Shown one piece after another: positions 17,287 through 27,047 of a stretch of DNA of 64,000 nucleotides. Position 1 is the first letter of the stretch. Each line of letters begins with the position of its first letter. The stretch lies in NCBI GenBank assembly GCA_003131585.1, contig PKVW01000023.1:28555-92554 (forward strand). Direction: 5' to 3'. The position numbers and the translations under genes were made by a program. Source of the stretch: Acidobacteriaceae bacterium. GTDB taxonomy: Bacteria; Acidobacteriota; Terriglobia; Terriglobales; Acidobacteriaceae. The notes under the pieces were generated by a model that ran no database searches, was not told the DNA's origin, and saw only the letters and a list, made by a program, of their open reading frames with translations.

Positions 17287-19284
17287 TCACTGCAACTGCA
17301 AAAACGGCATGACCGACGGGATCCCATTCGAATTGACGATCACCAGCATATAAAATCCCGGCGGTGCAAGGTTCGACGATGAAGGCGTGGTCACGGTGAG
17401 TTGGCCTTGGCCGCCCTGCCAGGTTAAATCCACATAGCGCTGGTCAAAGTTCGTGGAGTGAGTCACCGCGCCCGGCCGGATCAGAGCGACTCGTGTGACG
17501 TTGCCGGCATCTGGCGTAGTTAACGTAAAGTTTGCGCCGTAGGTGATGTTCGCCGGCGCCGAACTGATAACCGGCCGCGCCCCCTGGAATAAATAGGGCG
17601 GGCTGTAGATTTCCAGGGTCTGTTGCCACGGCGTCGAACTATCGGAGCCGGCTGAAAGCACGCGCCCATCCGGAAGTAGGAGCGCAGTCGAATGATACCC
17701 TCGCTGGCCGGCCTGCGAAGCCATTTGCGTCCAGATGCCAGTCGTGGGGTTGTAGAGTTCCGGGACAAACACCGGGCTGCCATAGTGTCCGTTCTGCGCG
17801 CCGCCCACTGCGAGTACGGTTCCATCGCCCAACAACACGAGCATATGGTGATAGCGGCCTATGTTCATGTTGCCGGTATAGACCCAGGCTGGCGTGGAAC
17901 TGCTGAAGTCAATCACTTCCGCGGTATTTGTGTACGTCGTTCCTTGCGAATTGGGCGTTGGGCTGCCGCCGGAGATCAGCACTTTTTCCAGGCCGGGGAG
18001 CAGCACAGAGGATTCGTGATCCCTGTATCCGTAGTTCATGTTCCCGACGGTGGACCAGGTCTTGGTGGCGGGACTGAAGGCACGTGTGGTTTGGTTCGGC
18101 CCCGCGTCCACCACGGTACCGTTCGGCAGCAAGAACAACGACGGATAGAGCTCAGGTTCCGGCTTATCCTGCATGTTTGCCGATGCGGGCAATGCCGTCC
18201 AACTTCCGGTTGCGGGGCTGTAAATCTCCAACGAGCGTTGCCGCCCGTTACCCGCCTGATTCGAACCCGCCATGGTCAATGTGGTTCCATCCGGAAGCTC
18301 GACGTTGCTGGGATACCAGCGGGCGTAGTTCATCAGCCCCGTGTCGGACCAAGTCTCCGTTTCGGGATCGAAGATAGTCGTATCGAAAATTCCAGCGTCC
18401 TCGTGCAGAGGATCGTATGTGCCGCCAGTGATGACGACCTGCCCGTTTGCCTGTATGTTGAGACCGGAACAGAAAATGTCGCGCGTAAAGGGCAAGGTTA
18501 CGTCTGTAATGGTGTAGGAGTTCGGATCAAACACCTTAGCCAGAGAACAACAGGAGCGGTTGCCATTTCCATAAGGCGTACCGTACTGATACAGCAGTAC
18601 CTGACCCGTACGGAGCAACGCTGCGTGAATCCCAATTGCGCCTAACCCAAAGGGTGCGCTCCACTGGCCCAGGTTCGGCGGCGGAGTGGAGCTTACGTTC
18701 AGCACGGCGGAGCCAGAATAGGTCCGCAGCGCAGCCTTGATGGTTGCCGATCCCGCAGCCACGCCCGTGGCCACGCCGGTAACGGAGACGGTGGCCGTCG
18801 ACGCCGGCGAAGCGCTCCAGGTCACCTGCGAAGTCAGGTCCTGGGTGTGGGTTTGCTGCCCTACCAGGATGGCGGTGGCGTTGAATTGTTGTGTCGTTCC
18901 CTTCAGAATGACAGGGTTTGCCGGCGTCACCGCCAGCAATAGCAACCCGCTCACAGTCAAAGCGGTAGATCCCGCAATGCCGCTAGCGGTGGCTGTGATC
19001 ATGGCTGTGCCCAGCTTGTGCCCGGTCGCCACGCCCGCGGCAGTCATGCTGGCGACGCTCGACGCTGACGAACTCCATGTTACAGAGTTGGTCAGGTTTT
19101 TCTGGCTGCCGTCGCTGTATGTGCCCGTGGCGGCAAATGGTTGAGTGGTCTGGTTGGCGATCGATGGATTCGCTGGTGTTACCGCAACGGCGACGAGAGT
19201 CTGAGCAGCGCAGGGTAGGGTTGATGCGAGCAATACTACGCCAAGGATCCGCCGGACGACTGAAACTCGCGCTTCATAATGCAT
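17287..19284 (-). CDS. Secreted galactose-oxidase-like copper radical oxidase with two N-terminal Big2-type Ig domains
   Basis: From ATG 19284 the protein has 665 residues: signal peptide (1-27), two bacterial Ig-like group 2 domains (about 30-113 and 115-197), a kelch propeller (about 205-560) and a galactose-oxidase 'early set' domain (about 565-665). All residues that build the copper/Cys-Tyr radical site can be placed by motif: Cys272 (DIFCSGLNIQANGQVVITGG), Tyr324 (ARWYPS), Tyr530-His531 (GYHSTALLLPDGRV) and His609 (AVTHSTNFDQRYV). In fungal galactose oxidase a Trp stacks on the cross-linked Tyr 18 residues downstream. Here that position is Asn342, so substrate range or redox potential probably differs. 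Such enzymes oxidise primary alcohols or aldehydes with release of hydrogen peroxide. GGAGG with six-base spacing fixes the start. Confidence 0.85.
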   Translation of the reverse strand: MHYEARVSVVRRILGVVLLASTLPCAAQTLVAVAVTPANPSIANQTTQPFAATGTYSDGSQKNLTNSVTWSSSASSVASMTAAGVATGHKLGTAMITATASGIAGSTALTVSGLLLLAVTPANPVILKGTTQQFNATAILVGQQTHTQDLTSQVTWSASPASTATVSVTGVATGVAAGSATIKAALRTYSGSAVLNVSSTPPPNLGQWSAPFGLGAIGIHAALLRTGQVLLYQYGTPYGNGNRSCCSLAKVFDPNSYTITDVTLPFTRDIFCSGLNIQANGQVVITGGTYDPLHEDAGIFDTTIFDPETETWSDTGLMNYARWYPSNVELPDGTTLTMAGSNQAGNGRQRSLEIYSPATGSWTALPASANMQDKPEPELYPSLFLLPNGTVVDAGPNQTTRAFSPATKTWSTVGNMNYGYRDHESSVLLPGLEKVLISGGSPTPNSQGTTYTNTAEVIDFSSSTPAWVYTGNMNIGRYHHMLVLLGDGTVLAVGGAQNGHYGSPVFVPELYNPTTGIWTQMASQAGQRGYHSTALLLPDGRVLSAGSDSSTPWQQTLEIYSPPYLFQGARPVISSAPANITYGANFTLTTPDAGNVTRVALIRPGAVTHSTNFDQRYVDLTWQGGQGQLTVTTPSSSNLAPPGFYMLVIVNSNGIPSVMPFLQLQ

Positions 19285-19290
19285 AACTAT

Positions 19291-19295
19291 CCTCC
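19291..19295 (-). promoter_or_regulatory. Ribosome binding site fixing the start of the copper radical oxidase
   Basis: GGAGG (plus strand CCTCC) lies six bases before ATG 19284. The frame stays open to 19653, but the upstream 123 codons lack a signal peptide and are unlikely to be translated. Confidence 0.75.
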
Positions 19296-19432
19296 AGGGA
19301 TTGGCGAGGCGATGTGGCTTTCTATCGTCCTCTAACCAGGAATCATGGATTTCCCGCAGCCCTTTTGCGCCACAGAACGCAGATTCACGGAGAAAAACGA
19401 ATCGGCGAGCAGCTATCGATCGGTCCAGGGAG

Positions 19433-22400
19433 CTAATCACCGACCCCCGAGAGCACGGCCTTTTGCTCGCCCGTGCCGGCGTTGTCGACGACGACGACGG
19501 CCGAATTGCGAGCGCCTTTTTTGGCGGGCGTGAATGTGACGCTGATGGTGCAGCTAGCCTTGGCCGCGACCGAACTACCGCATGTATTGGTTTGCGCGAA
19601 ATCGCCGGGATTGCCCCCACTGACTGCAATGCTTGAAATCGCGAGCGTGGCACTGCCGGAATTAGTCAGGGTAATGGTTCTTGGTGCGCTGGTGGTTCCC
19701 ACCGTCTGGTTACCAAATGCCACGGAGGACGGTGAGAGCTTGACCGCGGGCGAGGCCCCGGTTCCCGAAAGTGCGGCCATGAGCGGAGTGCTCGATCCCG
19801 CCTCCGCAATCGCCAGCGATGCCGAGCGTGCTCCGGCAGCGGAGGGAGTAAACGTGACTGAGACCGCGCAACTTTTGTTTCCGGCCAACGAAGCTGGACA
19901 GTTGTTGGTCTGAGCGAAGTCGGTCGGGTCGGCGCCAGCGATGCTAACAGTAATGACCGCAGCGGCAGCGCTCGTATTGCTTACTGTGAGAACTTGCGGA
20001 GGAGTGGTGACATGCAGCGTTTCAGATCGAAAGGCAAGCGCCAGGGGGAACACGCTGATCGTCGCAACCGTCCCCGTCCCGGTCAAGGAGACGACCTGGC
20101 TGCTGCCTGCGGCATTGTCGGTGATGGTGAGGTTGCCGGTACGGGTTCCCGTTGCCGATGGCGTGAACGTAACATCCAGCGTGCAGCTTGCTCCCACGTT
20201 CAATAAGCCCGCACCGTAAGGACATGCGGTCGTGGTGCTCAGCATACTGTAGTCGCCGCTGGCCACAACACTCGTGAACGTCAAAGGTGCGCTGCCCGTG
20301 TTCGTCAGCAACAGCGACCCCGTGCCGCTGGCGCCGACAACCACATTCCCCAGATTGAGCACGGAGGATGACAGGCCTACAGCTGGCTGCGTGCCCGTGC
20401 CCGTTAGCGCAACCGTCTGCGAACCGCTGCCCGCAGTGTCGGTGATCAGCAACGACGCATTGCGCGTCCCGGTTGCGGTGGGTTTAAAGTTGACTCCGAA
20501 CCGGCATTCGCCCGCCGCCAGCAACTTTACCGGCAAGGGAGTGCAACTGCTGGTGAAGGCAAAATCCGCGGAATTGGCGCCGCTGAGGCCCACGCTATTG
20601 ATCGTGAGCGCCGCATCGCCTGAATTGCTCAGCACCACTTCTTGAGAGGCACCGGCGGTGCCGACGATTTGTTCGCCGAGTGCCAGGCTGTTGCTGGAAA
20701 TTGTGGCCTGCGCCGACTGCAGCAGAATGGAAACCGTATTGTCGCTGGAGTTCGCGACCACCAGGTCTGGCCAGCCATCGTTGTTGAAGTCTCTAGCCGC
20801 CAAACCGTAGGGCGCTGATCCCGTAGTGTAGGCAGTTGAGCTTTGGAAGCTTCCGTTCGCGCTTCCCAGGAAGATATCGACGGTGTTGGTCGACGAATTG
20901 GTGACGGCCAGATCGGGATTTCCGTCGCCGTTAAAATCAGCAGTCGCAATTCCTTTCGGCGCGGCCAGGCCCGTGTAGTTCACCGCCGGCTGAAAAGTGC
21001 CGTCGCCATTGCCAAACAGGGTTGACATCGTGCCCGCGGTCAGGTTCGCGACCGCAAGATCCACCTTCTTATCTCCATTCCAGTCCCCCACAACAATTGC
21101 GACTGGCGAACCATTCACTGCGGAGGAAGACTTTAGTACGAAACCGCCAGCCCCATTGCCCAGGAAGATAGACAATACCGAGTTGGCGGAATCGGCCACT
21201 ATCAAATCTTGATTTCCGTCGCCGTTGAAATCCGCAGCGGCAATCGCGGATGGAACGCTTGATGGCAGCGTAAGCGGCGAACCTGCCGTAAACGTGCCAT
21301 TGCCATTATTCAGCAAGACGGAAACCGTACCATTGGAAGCGTTGGCCACCGCCAGGTCGAATCGGCCGTCGTTATTGAAGTCCGCTGCCACCAAAGATCC
21401 AGGGCCGCTAAAGCCGGTGAGCGGAGCACCCGTGGTGAAGGTCCCGTCGCCATTGCCTAGAAGGATGGAAACGGTGTTGCCCACTTGATTCGCCACTGCG
21501 AGATCGGGTTTCCCGTTGCCATCGAAGTCGGCAGCCACCAGCGCAGCCGGACCGCTACCGGTGGCGATCGTCGATTTCAGGGTGAACGTTCCATTGCCAT
21601 TGTTCAACAGAACCGACACGGTGCCCGCGGCAGCGTTTGCGACGACAACATCCGCATATCCATCGCCGTTGAAATCGGCGACCGCTACGGATTGCGGACC
21701 GCTGCCAACTTGCGAACTGGAGGGCTGCAGGAACACCGACACGGTTGGATTCGCTCCCATTCCTGACAAGCCAACGCTATTTGGACTGCCGGCATTGTTA
21801 CTAGTGACGGTGATCGAGCCTGCCCGCGATCCCAACTGCGAGGGTGTGAAGGCCGCATCCAAGGTACAAGTCGTTCCAGCATTCACGAAGCCACCGCTAT
21901 AGGGACAGGAGGTTGCAGTGTTGTTCAAAACGAAATCCCCGCTAACCCCCACGCTGGAAATTTGGAGCGATGCGGTTCCGCTGTTGGTCAGCGTAACCGA
22001 CTGCTGGAGGCTGGTACTGCCTGTGAGTTGGCTGCCGAAACTTAGGCTCGCCTGCGAAAGCGTAATCGCCGGTGCCGGCAGGCTTTGAGCGAGCAGCCCG
22101 TAAACGTCCAACTCGGTTTGCGTGCCAACGTAAACTTTGCCGTTGGCGACGGTGGGGGTTACGAACTTGACGGCTGGACCCGCCTGGTCGCGTGTTTTCG
22201 CCAAGGTGCTGTTGTATAGCATGTTGCTGACATTGTTCGCGTCGTATGCGTACAGTACCGCAGGTTTCGTTCCCGGCTTTGCCGCAAGAATATCCTGGCG
22301 TTCAACGGCCCAGACAATACCATTGCTGGAGCCATTGGCCGACACGGAGGGCGTGCTGCCGATAGGAAACATGTTCGTGCTCATGGCAGCCGGAGTCGTC

Positions 22401-23746
22401 GAAAGAACTCCACCGGTTAAACTAAAAGCCTTCAGATAATCGCCCAGCCCGTTCTCGCCAGACAAGCCCGATAGATAGATGAACTGGCCACTCGGACTCT
22501 GCCAGTAGGCGGCGTTACCCCAATAGCCGCCGTCGACATTCTGCTGCAGAATCGGGACTCCGAGCACAGTTTGGAGCGACGCGTCCATCTGGGCGTTGTA
22601 TCCGCCCATATTGTCGCGGTTCACCAGATAGACTGGGACGCCCCAACCGGAACCAAAGGGATCGCACGGAAACCCCCCCTTGCCCGCCTGGATGATTTCG
22701 TTGGGATAGTTTCCCGATTGAGGAGGAAGAAGAAGAGGCCCTCCCGATGCCAGATCGTAGTCGTTGGTCACGCGACAAACCTGATCGGAGGGAGAAAAGT
22801 AGTCGACAACCTGCAGGGCCGGACTCGCTTTCACCAGAGTCTCGCCAAAGTCTTCCCCTCCCTGATTAATGTCGAAACCGGCCTCGGCGATCGCGAAATA
22901 GACGTTGCCGTCATTGTCGGCGGCCATTCCTCCACCGGCCATCCAAATGCCGCCATGCTGCTGGCTGTTCGGCGTGCTGGTAAACGCGTTCAACAAAGCC
23001 AGCGTTTGTGCGTCGAAGGCCATTACCCACCCGTGCACCCCCGTCCATCCAACGTAGATCGTATTGTTAGATAACAATAGGGCTGGGCGTTGGTTGGCAA
23101 GCCGGGCATTGAACGGCAGCTTCCCGCCCACACTTCCGTTTCCGGTGCCATTCACGCTCGCTTGGATGATCACCGGCCCACCGAACTTTTCCACCCCCGA
23201 AGATAAGTCAAGCGCATGCAGCCGCTGCACCCATGTGCCGCTTTCCTTAGTCCGCGCCAGCGCGTATAACGTGCCGGTGGACACATCGATCACCGGAGTT
23301 GAGGTGATGCCGTAGACCGGGTATACGTTGCAGTCCGAGCTTTCGTCCGCGCACGGAACGGTCGTGACTCCATTCGGCAAGTCGAGAAACGTCACATGCC
23401 AGAGCGGGCTTGTCTGTAGCCCATCGGCGTCGAACGCGTATATGCTGTCGTTTTCCGTCGCGACGTAAACCACGTTATGAGTTCCCAGATTCGGTACGGT
23501 AACATTGGGCACATAGAGAGGTTGCGCATACACCATGCCATCCACCGGGTAGGAGAAAACCTTCCCAAAGGTAGTGACATTGACGTTTTGCGGACTGAGG
23601 GTGATCTCGCTGAGATTTTGGCCGGTCCGCGAGTTGTCGTTGTGCCAGGTGAGCACTCCGCTGAACCCTTGGCCAAAAGCCGCTGAAGATACGGCTAGCA
23701 GCAGCGCGATGCGTAGAATGCGAAGAAGTGACAAGGCGGTTTTCAC
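19433..23746 (-). CDS. Very large secreted protein: PQQ-like propeller, Ig module, seven-repeat FG-GAP propeller and four further Ig modules
   Basis: This 1437-residue protein starts at a GTG preceded by GGGAG, with signal peptide MKTALSLLRILRIALLLAVSSAAFGQ. Domains in order are: the PQQ-like propeller shared with three neighbours (about 30-552; FGKVFSYPVDGMVYAQPLY and PTVANGKVYVGTQTELDVYG), one ASPM-SPD-2-Hydin module (about 560-660), seven FG-GAP repeats (about 665-1008; DFNGDG..D[LV].VAN and LLNNGNGTF patterns with calcium-binding D.N.DG..D loops), and four more SPD-2 modules to the C-terminus. Each SPD-2 module has its conserved cysteines (NNCPASL, NTCGSSV). No C-terminal sorting signal or membrane anchor is visible. 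Two propellers on one chain suggest a structural or adhesive role outside the cell, which is inference. Confidence 0.8.
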   Translation of the reverse strand: MKTALSLLRILRIALLLAVSSAAFGQGFSGVLTWHNDNSRTGQNLSEITLSPQNVNVTTFGKVFSYPVDGMVYAQPLYVPNVTVPNLGTHNVVYVATENDSIYAFDADGLQTSPLWHVTFLDLPNGVTTVPCADESSDCNVYPVYGITSTPVIDVSTGTLYALARTKESGTWVQRLHALDLSSGVEKFGGPVIIQASVNGTGNGSVGGKLPFNARLANQRPALLLSNNTIYVGWTGVHGWVMAFDAQTLALLNAFTSTPNSQQHGGIWMAGGGMAADNDGNVYFAIAEAGFDINQGGEDFGETLVKASPALQVVDYFSPSDQVCRVTNDYDLASGGPLLLPPQSGNYPNEIIQAGKGGFPCDPFGSGWGVPVYLVNRDNMGGYNAQMDASLQTVLGVPILQQNVDGGYWGNAAYWQSPSGQFIYLSGLSGENGLGDYLKAFSLTGGVLSTTPAAMSTNMFPIGSTPSVSANGSSNGIVWAVERQDILAAKPGTKPAVLYAYDANNVSNMLYNSTLAKTRDQAGPAVKFVTPTVANGKVYVGTQTELDVYGLLAQSLPAPAITLSQASLSFGSQLTGSTSLQQSVTLTNSGTASLQISSVGVSGDFVLNNTATSCPYSGGFVNAGTTCTLDAAFTPSQLGSRAGSITVTSNNAGSPNSVGLSGMGANPTVSVFLQPSSSQVGSGPQSVAVADFNGDGYADVVVANAAAGTVSVLLNNGNGTFTLKSTIATGSGPAALVAADFDGNGKPDLAVANQVGNTVSILLGNGDGTFTTGAPLTGFSGPGSLVAADFNNDGRFDLAVANASNGTVSVLLNNGNGTFTAGSPLTLPSSVPSAIAAADFNGDGNQDLIVADSANSVLSIFLGNGAGGFVLKSSSAVNGSPVAIVVGDWNGDKKVDLAVANLTAGTMSTLFGNGDGTFQPAVNYTGLAAPKGIATADFNGDGNPDLAVTNSSTNTVDIFLGSANGSFQSSTAYTTGSAPYGLAARDFNNDGWPDLVVANSSDNTVSILLQSAQATISSNSLALGEQIVGTAGASQEVVLSNSGDAALTINSVGLSGANSADFAFTSSCTPLPVKLLAAGECRFGVNFKPTATGTRNASLLITDTAGSGSQTVALTGTGTQPAVGLSSSVLNLGNVVVGASGTGSLLLTNTGSAPLTFTSVVASGDYSMLSTTTACPYGAGLLNVGASCTLDVTFTPSATGTRTGNLTITDNAAGSSQVVSLTGTGTVATISVFPLALAFRSETLHVTTPPQVLTVSNTSAAAAVITVSIAGADPTDFAQTNNCPASLAGNKSCAVSVTFTPSAAGARSASLAIAEAGSSTPLMAALSGTGASPAVKLSPSSVAFGNQTVGTTSAPRTITLTNSGSATLAISSIAVSGGNPGDFAQTNTCGSSVAAKASCTISVTFTPAKKGARNSAVVVVDNAGTGEQKAVLSGVGD

Positions 23747-23900
23747 TAGAGCTCCCTTTTATGAAGGCGGCTGGGGACAACGGCAGGATTCGTTGCGAAC
23801 GAGTCTTCCTGCTCGGACTTGGTCGGAGGAACTGTTGAGCGCCACAACACGCGCGAATGAGATGCCAGCTTCGCCGGCGCCATGGACTCGCATCCGCGCG

Positions 23901-24827
23901 TCATATCGAAGATGTCGTGGAGGTCGGCCGCAAGATTGGCCCCCGGGTGGCCGGCCAATATTTATAGCGTAGCTGCAGTGGCAAAGTTGTGAGATTGACC
24001 GCCCAGCTTCGCGAACCAGCCGCCCCGCCGTTGCCATCACTGATCCTGATCTTTCCGGAATCGAGTTTGTCGGGATTTCCCGCCAGGACATGCTGCATCC
24101 GAACCGTCGCCTCGCTACCGACTAGAAAGTCCGCCGACGGGGCGAGGTCGACCACCGCGGCCGCGGCTCGTTGCAAACATGCTGCCGGATCGCGCACGAA
24201 ATCCTCATAGCGCAATAGCTGATAGCTTTGAGCCTTAAGCCTTAAGAGTTCGGAGAGAAGATTATAGGACCACCACCAGGCAACTACTTTCTTCGCCGGG
24301 TGCGTGGCTAAATAGCCTTTCTTCCTGGCCCAACTGGCCACAACATTGTGCGGATTTCGCACCACGTGCAGCACATGCAAGTCGATTCCGGAGGCAAGGC
24401 TTAGCAACAACGCATTCGCGGGATTTTTCGACGAATCCACAATGACCTTACAACCGGTTTCCGCCGCGACTTTGCGATAGACGGCGGTAACTGCCTCCAA
24501 AATGGGCCTGTACTGCTTCGGCGCATTGGTTCCACCGGAAGCCATGAGCAAGGACGCGAATTTCCGCATACGGACGACCGCAGCCCCTCGCTCGGCAAGC
24601 TCGGGAGCGATGGCTTGCACCTTCTCTTTCCAGAATGCGCACTGAGATACCGCCCGTCCGCATCCGCAGGGCACTTGCCTGGCCTGCATGGGAGCATCGA
24701 AGAGGTATCGCGCCGCTTCGCCGACGTTGACGAAGCCGTCCAATTCGCCGAGGAGACGGGCCAGCATCGTGGTTCCGCTTCGTCCTGAACCGGCGATGTA
24801 CAGCAACTTGATTTTTGGATTTTCCAT
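23901..24827 (-). CDS. PAPS-dependent sulfotransferase family protein
   Basis: From ATG 24827 the protein has 308 residues. The 5'-phosphosulfate-binding loop is IAGSGRSGTTML near the N-terminus, and the 3'-phosphate-binding segment is VVRNPHNVVASW about two fifths of the way in. YEDFVRDP in the second half is also typical. The family transfers sulfate from PAPS to sugars, lipids or proteins in the cytoplasm or at the membrane. It sits between secreted-protein genes and follows the FG-GAP gene by about 46 bases, so it may be in their operon and act on a glycan or protein exported with them. A longer start at 24866 adds 13 residues before the strand. A second sulfotransferase lies in the EPS cluster (41809-42957). 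The acceptor is unknown. Confidence 0.78.
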   Translation of the reverse strand: MENPKIKLLYIAGSGRSGTTMLARLLGELDGFVNVGEAARYLFDAPMQARQVPCGCGRAVSQCAFWKEKVQAIAPELAERGAAVVRMRKFASLLMASGGTNAPKQYRPILEAVTAVYRKVAAETGCKVIVDSSKNPANALLLSLASGIDLHVLHVVRNPHNVVASWARKKGYLATHPAKKVVAWWWSYNLLSELLRLKAQSYQLLRYEDFVRDPAACLQRAAAAVVDLAPSADFLVGSEATVRMQHVLAGNPDKLDSGKIRISDGNGGAAGSRSWAVNLTTLPLQLRYKYWPATRGPILRPTSTTSSI

Positions 24828-24873
24828 TTTTGGTTCCCAGCAAGACACGACCTTCTTGCCCCACATTCACGGC

Positions 24874-26943
24874 TTAGTTCACGCCGGTACCGAGAATGGC
24901 AGCGGTTTGGGGACTGTCTGCGGCCGAGTCGCTCACCGAGAGGCTGCCCGTCACCTTGCCTGTGACAGTAGGTGCAAACGTCACACTCACGCTGCACTTG
25001 CCTTTGGCCGGCAAACCGGTTCCGCAGGTGTTCGTCTGACTGAGTTCCGACGGAGCGCTGGTTGCGGTAATCGCCGAAATCGTGATGGCGGTGCTGAGAT
25101 TGTTTACTACTGTGAAGTTTCTGGTTGCGGTGTGGCCCACCGTCACATTTCCGAAGTTAAAGGTGGCGGGTTGTATTGAGACTTGGGATACACCCGTTCC
25201 CGTCAAGCTGACCGTTAGGGGGGCGCTATTGTCGGCCTCGGTGATAGCAAGGGAGCCGGTCCGCACACCGACGGCAGTGGGCGCGAACACGAGCTGGATG
25301 GCGCAACTGTTGAGCGGACCCACGCTCTTACAAGTACCGTGCTCGACGAAATCTCCGGTGGTTACGATACTGGTGACGGCGACCGAAGCGGCGCTATTGT
25401 TGGTGATCGTCACTTTCTGTTCGCTGCTGGTGGTGCCGACCGCCCAGTCGCCGAAAGTCAGACTCGTGGGCGAGACCTGAACCGCGGGCACCTGCAGCAT
25501 GATAGAAACCGTGTTTTCCTCGCTGTCCGCGGCCGCGACATCCAGCATGCCATCGTTGTTGAAATCGCCAACGGTTACTCCCAGCGGACCCGTACCCGTA
25601 GGATAGTTGACGTGGAATTGGAACGATTTCGCGCTTCGGCCGCCAGTACCGATCAGATAAGAGTACTTGCTCAGCACGCTGAGGTTATCTGTGATCAGGT
25701 CGAGGATTCCGTCGCCGTTCAGATCGGCCGCAAGTTCCATGGTGGGCGAGTTGCCAGTCGAATACGCATAGAACGGAGGAGGAAATGTCCCATCACCCTT
25801 TCCATAGGCGACCAACGTGGATCCCCCCGGCACACTAGAGCCAGTGTTGCAGATCGCCAGGTCGAGATTGCCATCACCATCGAAGTCTCCAACCGCCAAC
25901 GAATGTGGTACGGACTTGAGGTTGTTGATGATTGCGCCCGTCCGGAAGGTACCGTCTCCATTGCCCAGCAGAAGGGAGACGGTATTGGCACTGGAATTGG
26001 CGACTGCCAAATCGAGTTTCCCGTCGCGATTAAAGTCACCAATGGCCGCCGATGCCGGTCCGGTCCCGACCGCAATGTCGGTGTGCGTGGGAAATGTTCC
26101 ATCGCCTCTCCCCAACAGGATGGATACGGTATTGTCGGCGAAATTGGGCACAGCCAAATCGAGATTTCCATCCCCGTTGAAGTCTCCAACGGCAACCCAT
26201 TGCGGACTGTTGCCGACACTGAAGGCTTGAGCCGGTTGCTGGAAGGTTCCGTCGCCATTTCCCAGCAAAATGGATACCGTATTGGCGCCCGAGTTAACGA
26301 CCGCAATATCTAGATGCCCGTCGCCATTGAAGTCGCCGGCCACCAGCGCGAGAGGGGCGGTACCGACGTTATAGTCAACATGGGATTGGAACGTAGCATC
26401 CCCATTGCCCACCAAAATAGAGACCGTGTTGGAAGCCTGGTTGGCGACGGCCAAGTCCAGCTTGCCATTTCCGTTGAAATCCCCCGCAATGATTGCCGTT
26501 GGCTTCGATCCCGCCGGCAAGTCTGTCCGGCTGAAGCCAATCCAGGTTTGCGGACCGACCGAGGTGGAAGTAAGCGCAACCACGGGAATGGTAATGTCAA
26601 ACAACGCCACGTTGGAAGTACCGCCGCCCGGGCTTGGACTCGACACTGTCACAGAGACTGTTCTGGCGGCCGCTAAACTGGAGGCCGGAACCGGAGCTGT
26701 CAGCTGCGAGTGGCTGACAAAAGTGGTGGCCAGCGCGCTGCCATCCCAGGCCACAACCGAGCCGTTCACGAAGTTCGTGCCGCTCACAGAGAGCGTAAAG
26801 CCGGGGCTTCCGGGCGTCGCCGCGGCTGGCTGCAAGGGGAGATTCACGAAAGGAACAGCGTTGCCCTGTCCCAACGAGCGTGCCGCCGAGCCCAACAATA
26901 ACAAGCCGGCAACCACCAGCACAAATGAATACCACTTACTCAT
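24874..26943 (-). CDS. Secreted TIG-FG-GAP propeller protein with two choice-of-anchor D modules
   Basis: The 689-residue protein has a signal peptide (MSKWYSFVLVVAGLLLLG ... SLGQ). A TIG/IPT Ig-like domain follows (about 30-125; GFTLSVSGTNFVNGSVVAWDG). Then come seven FG-GAP repeats (about 145-485), each with a DFNG[DN]G..DLA loop and most with LLGNGDGTF. Two ASPM-SPD-2-Hydin modules end the protein (about 490-590 and 592-689). It is a full-length paralog of the 35125-37539 protein in domain order and in the first 120 residues. GGGAGAG lies about ten bases before the ATG. A seven-repeat FG-GAP array should close as a seven-bladed, calcium-binding propeller. A role in adhesion or matrix binding is the usual guess for such proteins, without direct evidence here. 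Confidence 0.8.
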   Translation of the reverse strand: MSKWYSFVLVVAGLLLLGSAARSLGQGNAVPFVNLPLQPAAATPGSPGFTLSVSGTNFVNGSVVAWDGSALATTFVSHSQLTAPVPASSLAAARTVSVTVSSPSPGGGTSNVALFDITIPVVALTSTSVGPQTWIGFSRTDLPAGSKPTAIIAGDFNGNGKLDLAVANQASNTVSILVGNGDATFQSHVDYNVGTAPLALVAGDFNGDGHLDIAVVNSGANTVSILLGNGDGTFQQPAQAFSVGNSPQWVAVGDFNGDGNLDLAVPNFADNTVSILLGRGDGTFPTHTDIAVGTGPASAAIGDFNRDGKLDLAVANSSANTVSLLLGNGDGTFRTGAIINNLKSVPHSLAVGDFDGDGNLDLAICNTGSSVPGGSTLVAYGKGDGTFPPPFYAYSTGNSPTMELAADLNGDGILDLITDNLSVLSKYSYLIGTGGRSAKSFQFHVNYPTGTGPLGVTVGDFNNDGMLDVAAADSEENTVSIMLQVPAVQVSPTSLTFGDWAVGTTSSEQKVTITNNSAASVAVTSIVTTGDFVEHGTCKSVGPLNSCAIQLVFAPTAVGVRTGSLAITEADNSAPLTVSLTGTGVSQVSIQPATFNFGNVTVGHTATRNFTVVNNLSTAITISAITATSAPSELSQTNTCGTGLPAKGKCSVSVTFAPTVTGKVTGSLSVSDSAADSPQTAAILGTGVN

Positions 26944-27047
26944 CGGTGTTTCTCTCCCAGAATCTTTACAACTAAGCTAGCTTGTCCTGTAAACGTCACT
27001 GCGCGTTCGTCGGGAAGGATGGAACGGTTAGCTGCCCGCATTTAAGT

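Noticed and set aside
20700-21750. Regular spacing of similar DNA words that could look like a CRISPR or satellite array (also at 25500-26500 and 36100-37100)
   Set aside because: The period of about 145 bases matches FG-GAP protein repeats in frame, and the copies are diverged at the DNA level.
26974-26983. Ten-base palindrome AAGCTAGCTT upstream of an FG-GAP gene as an operator
   Set aside because: Too short and unique in the window; expected by chance in 64 kb.
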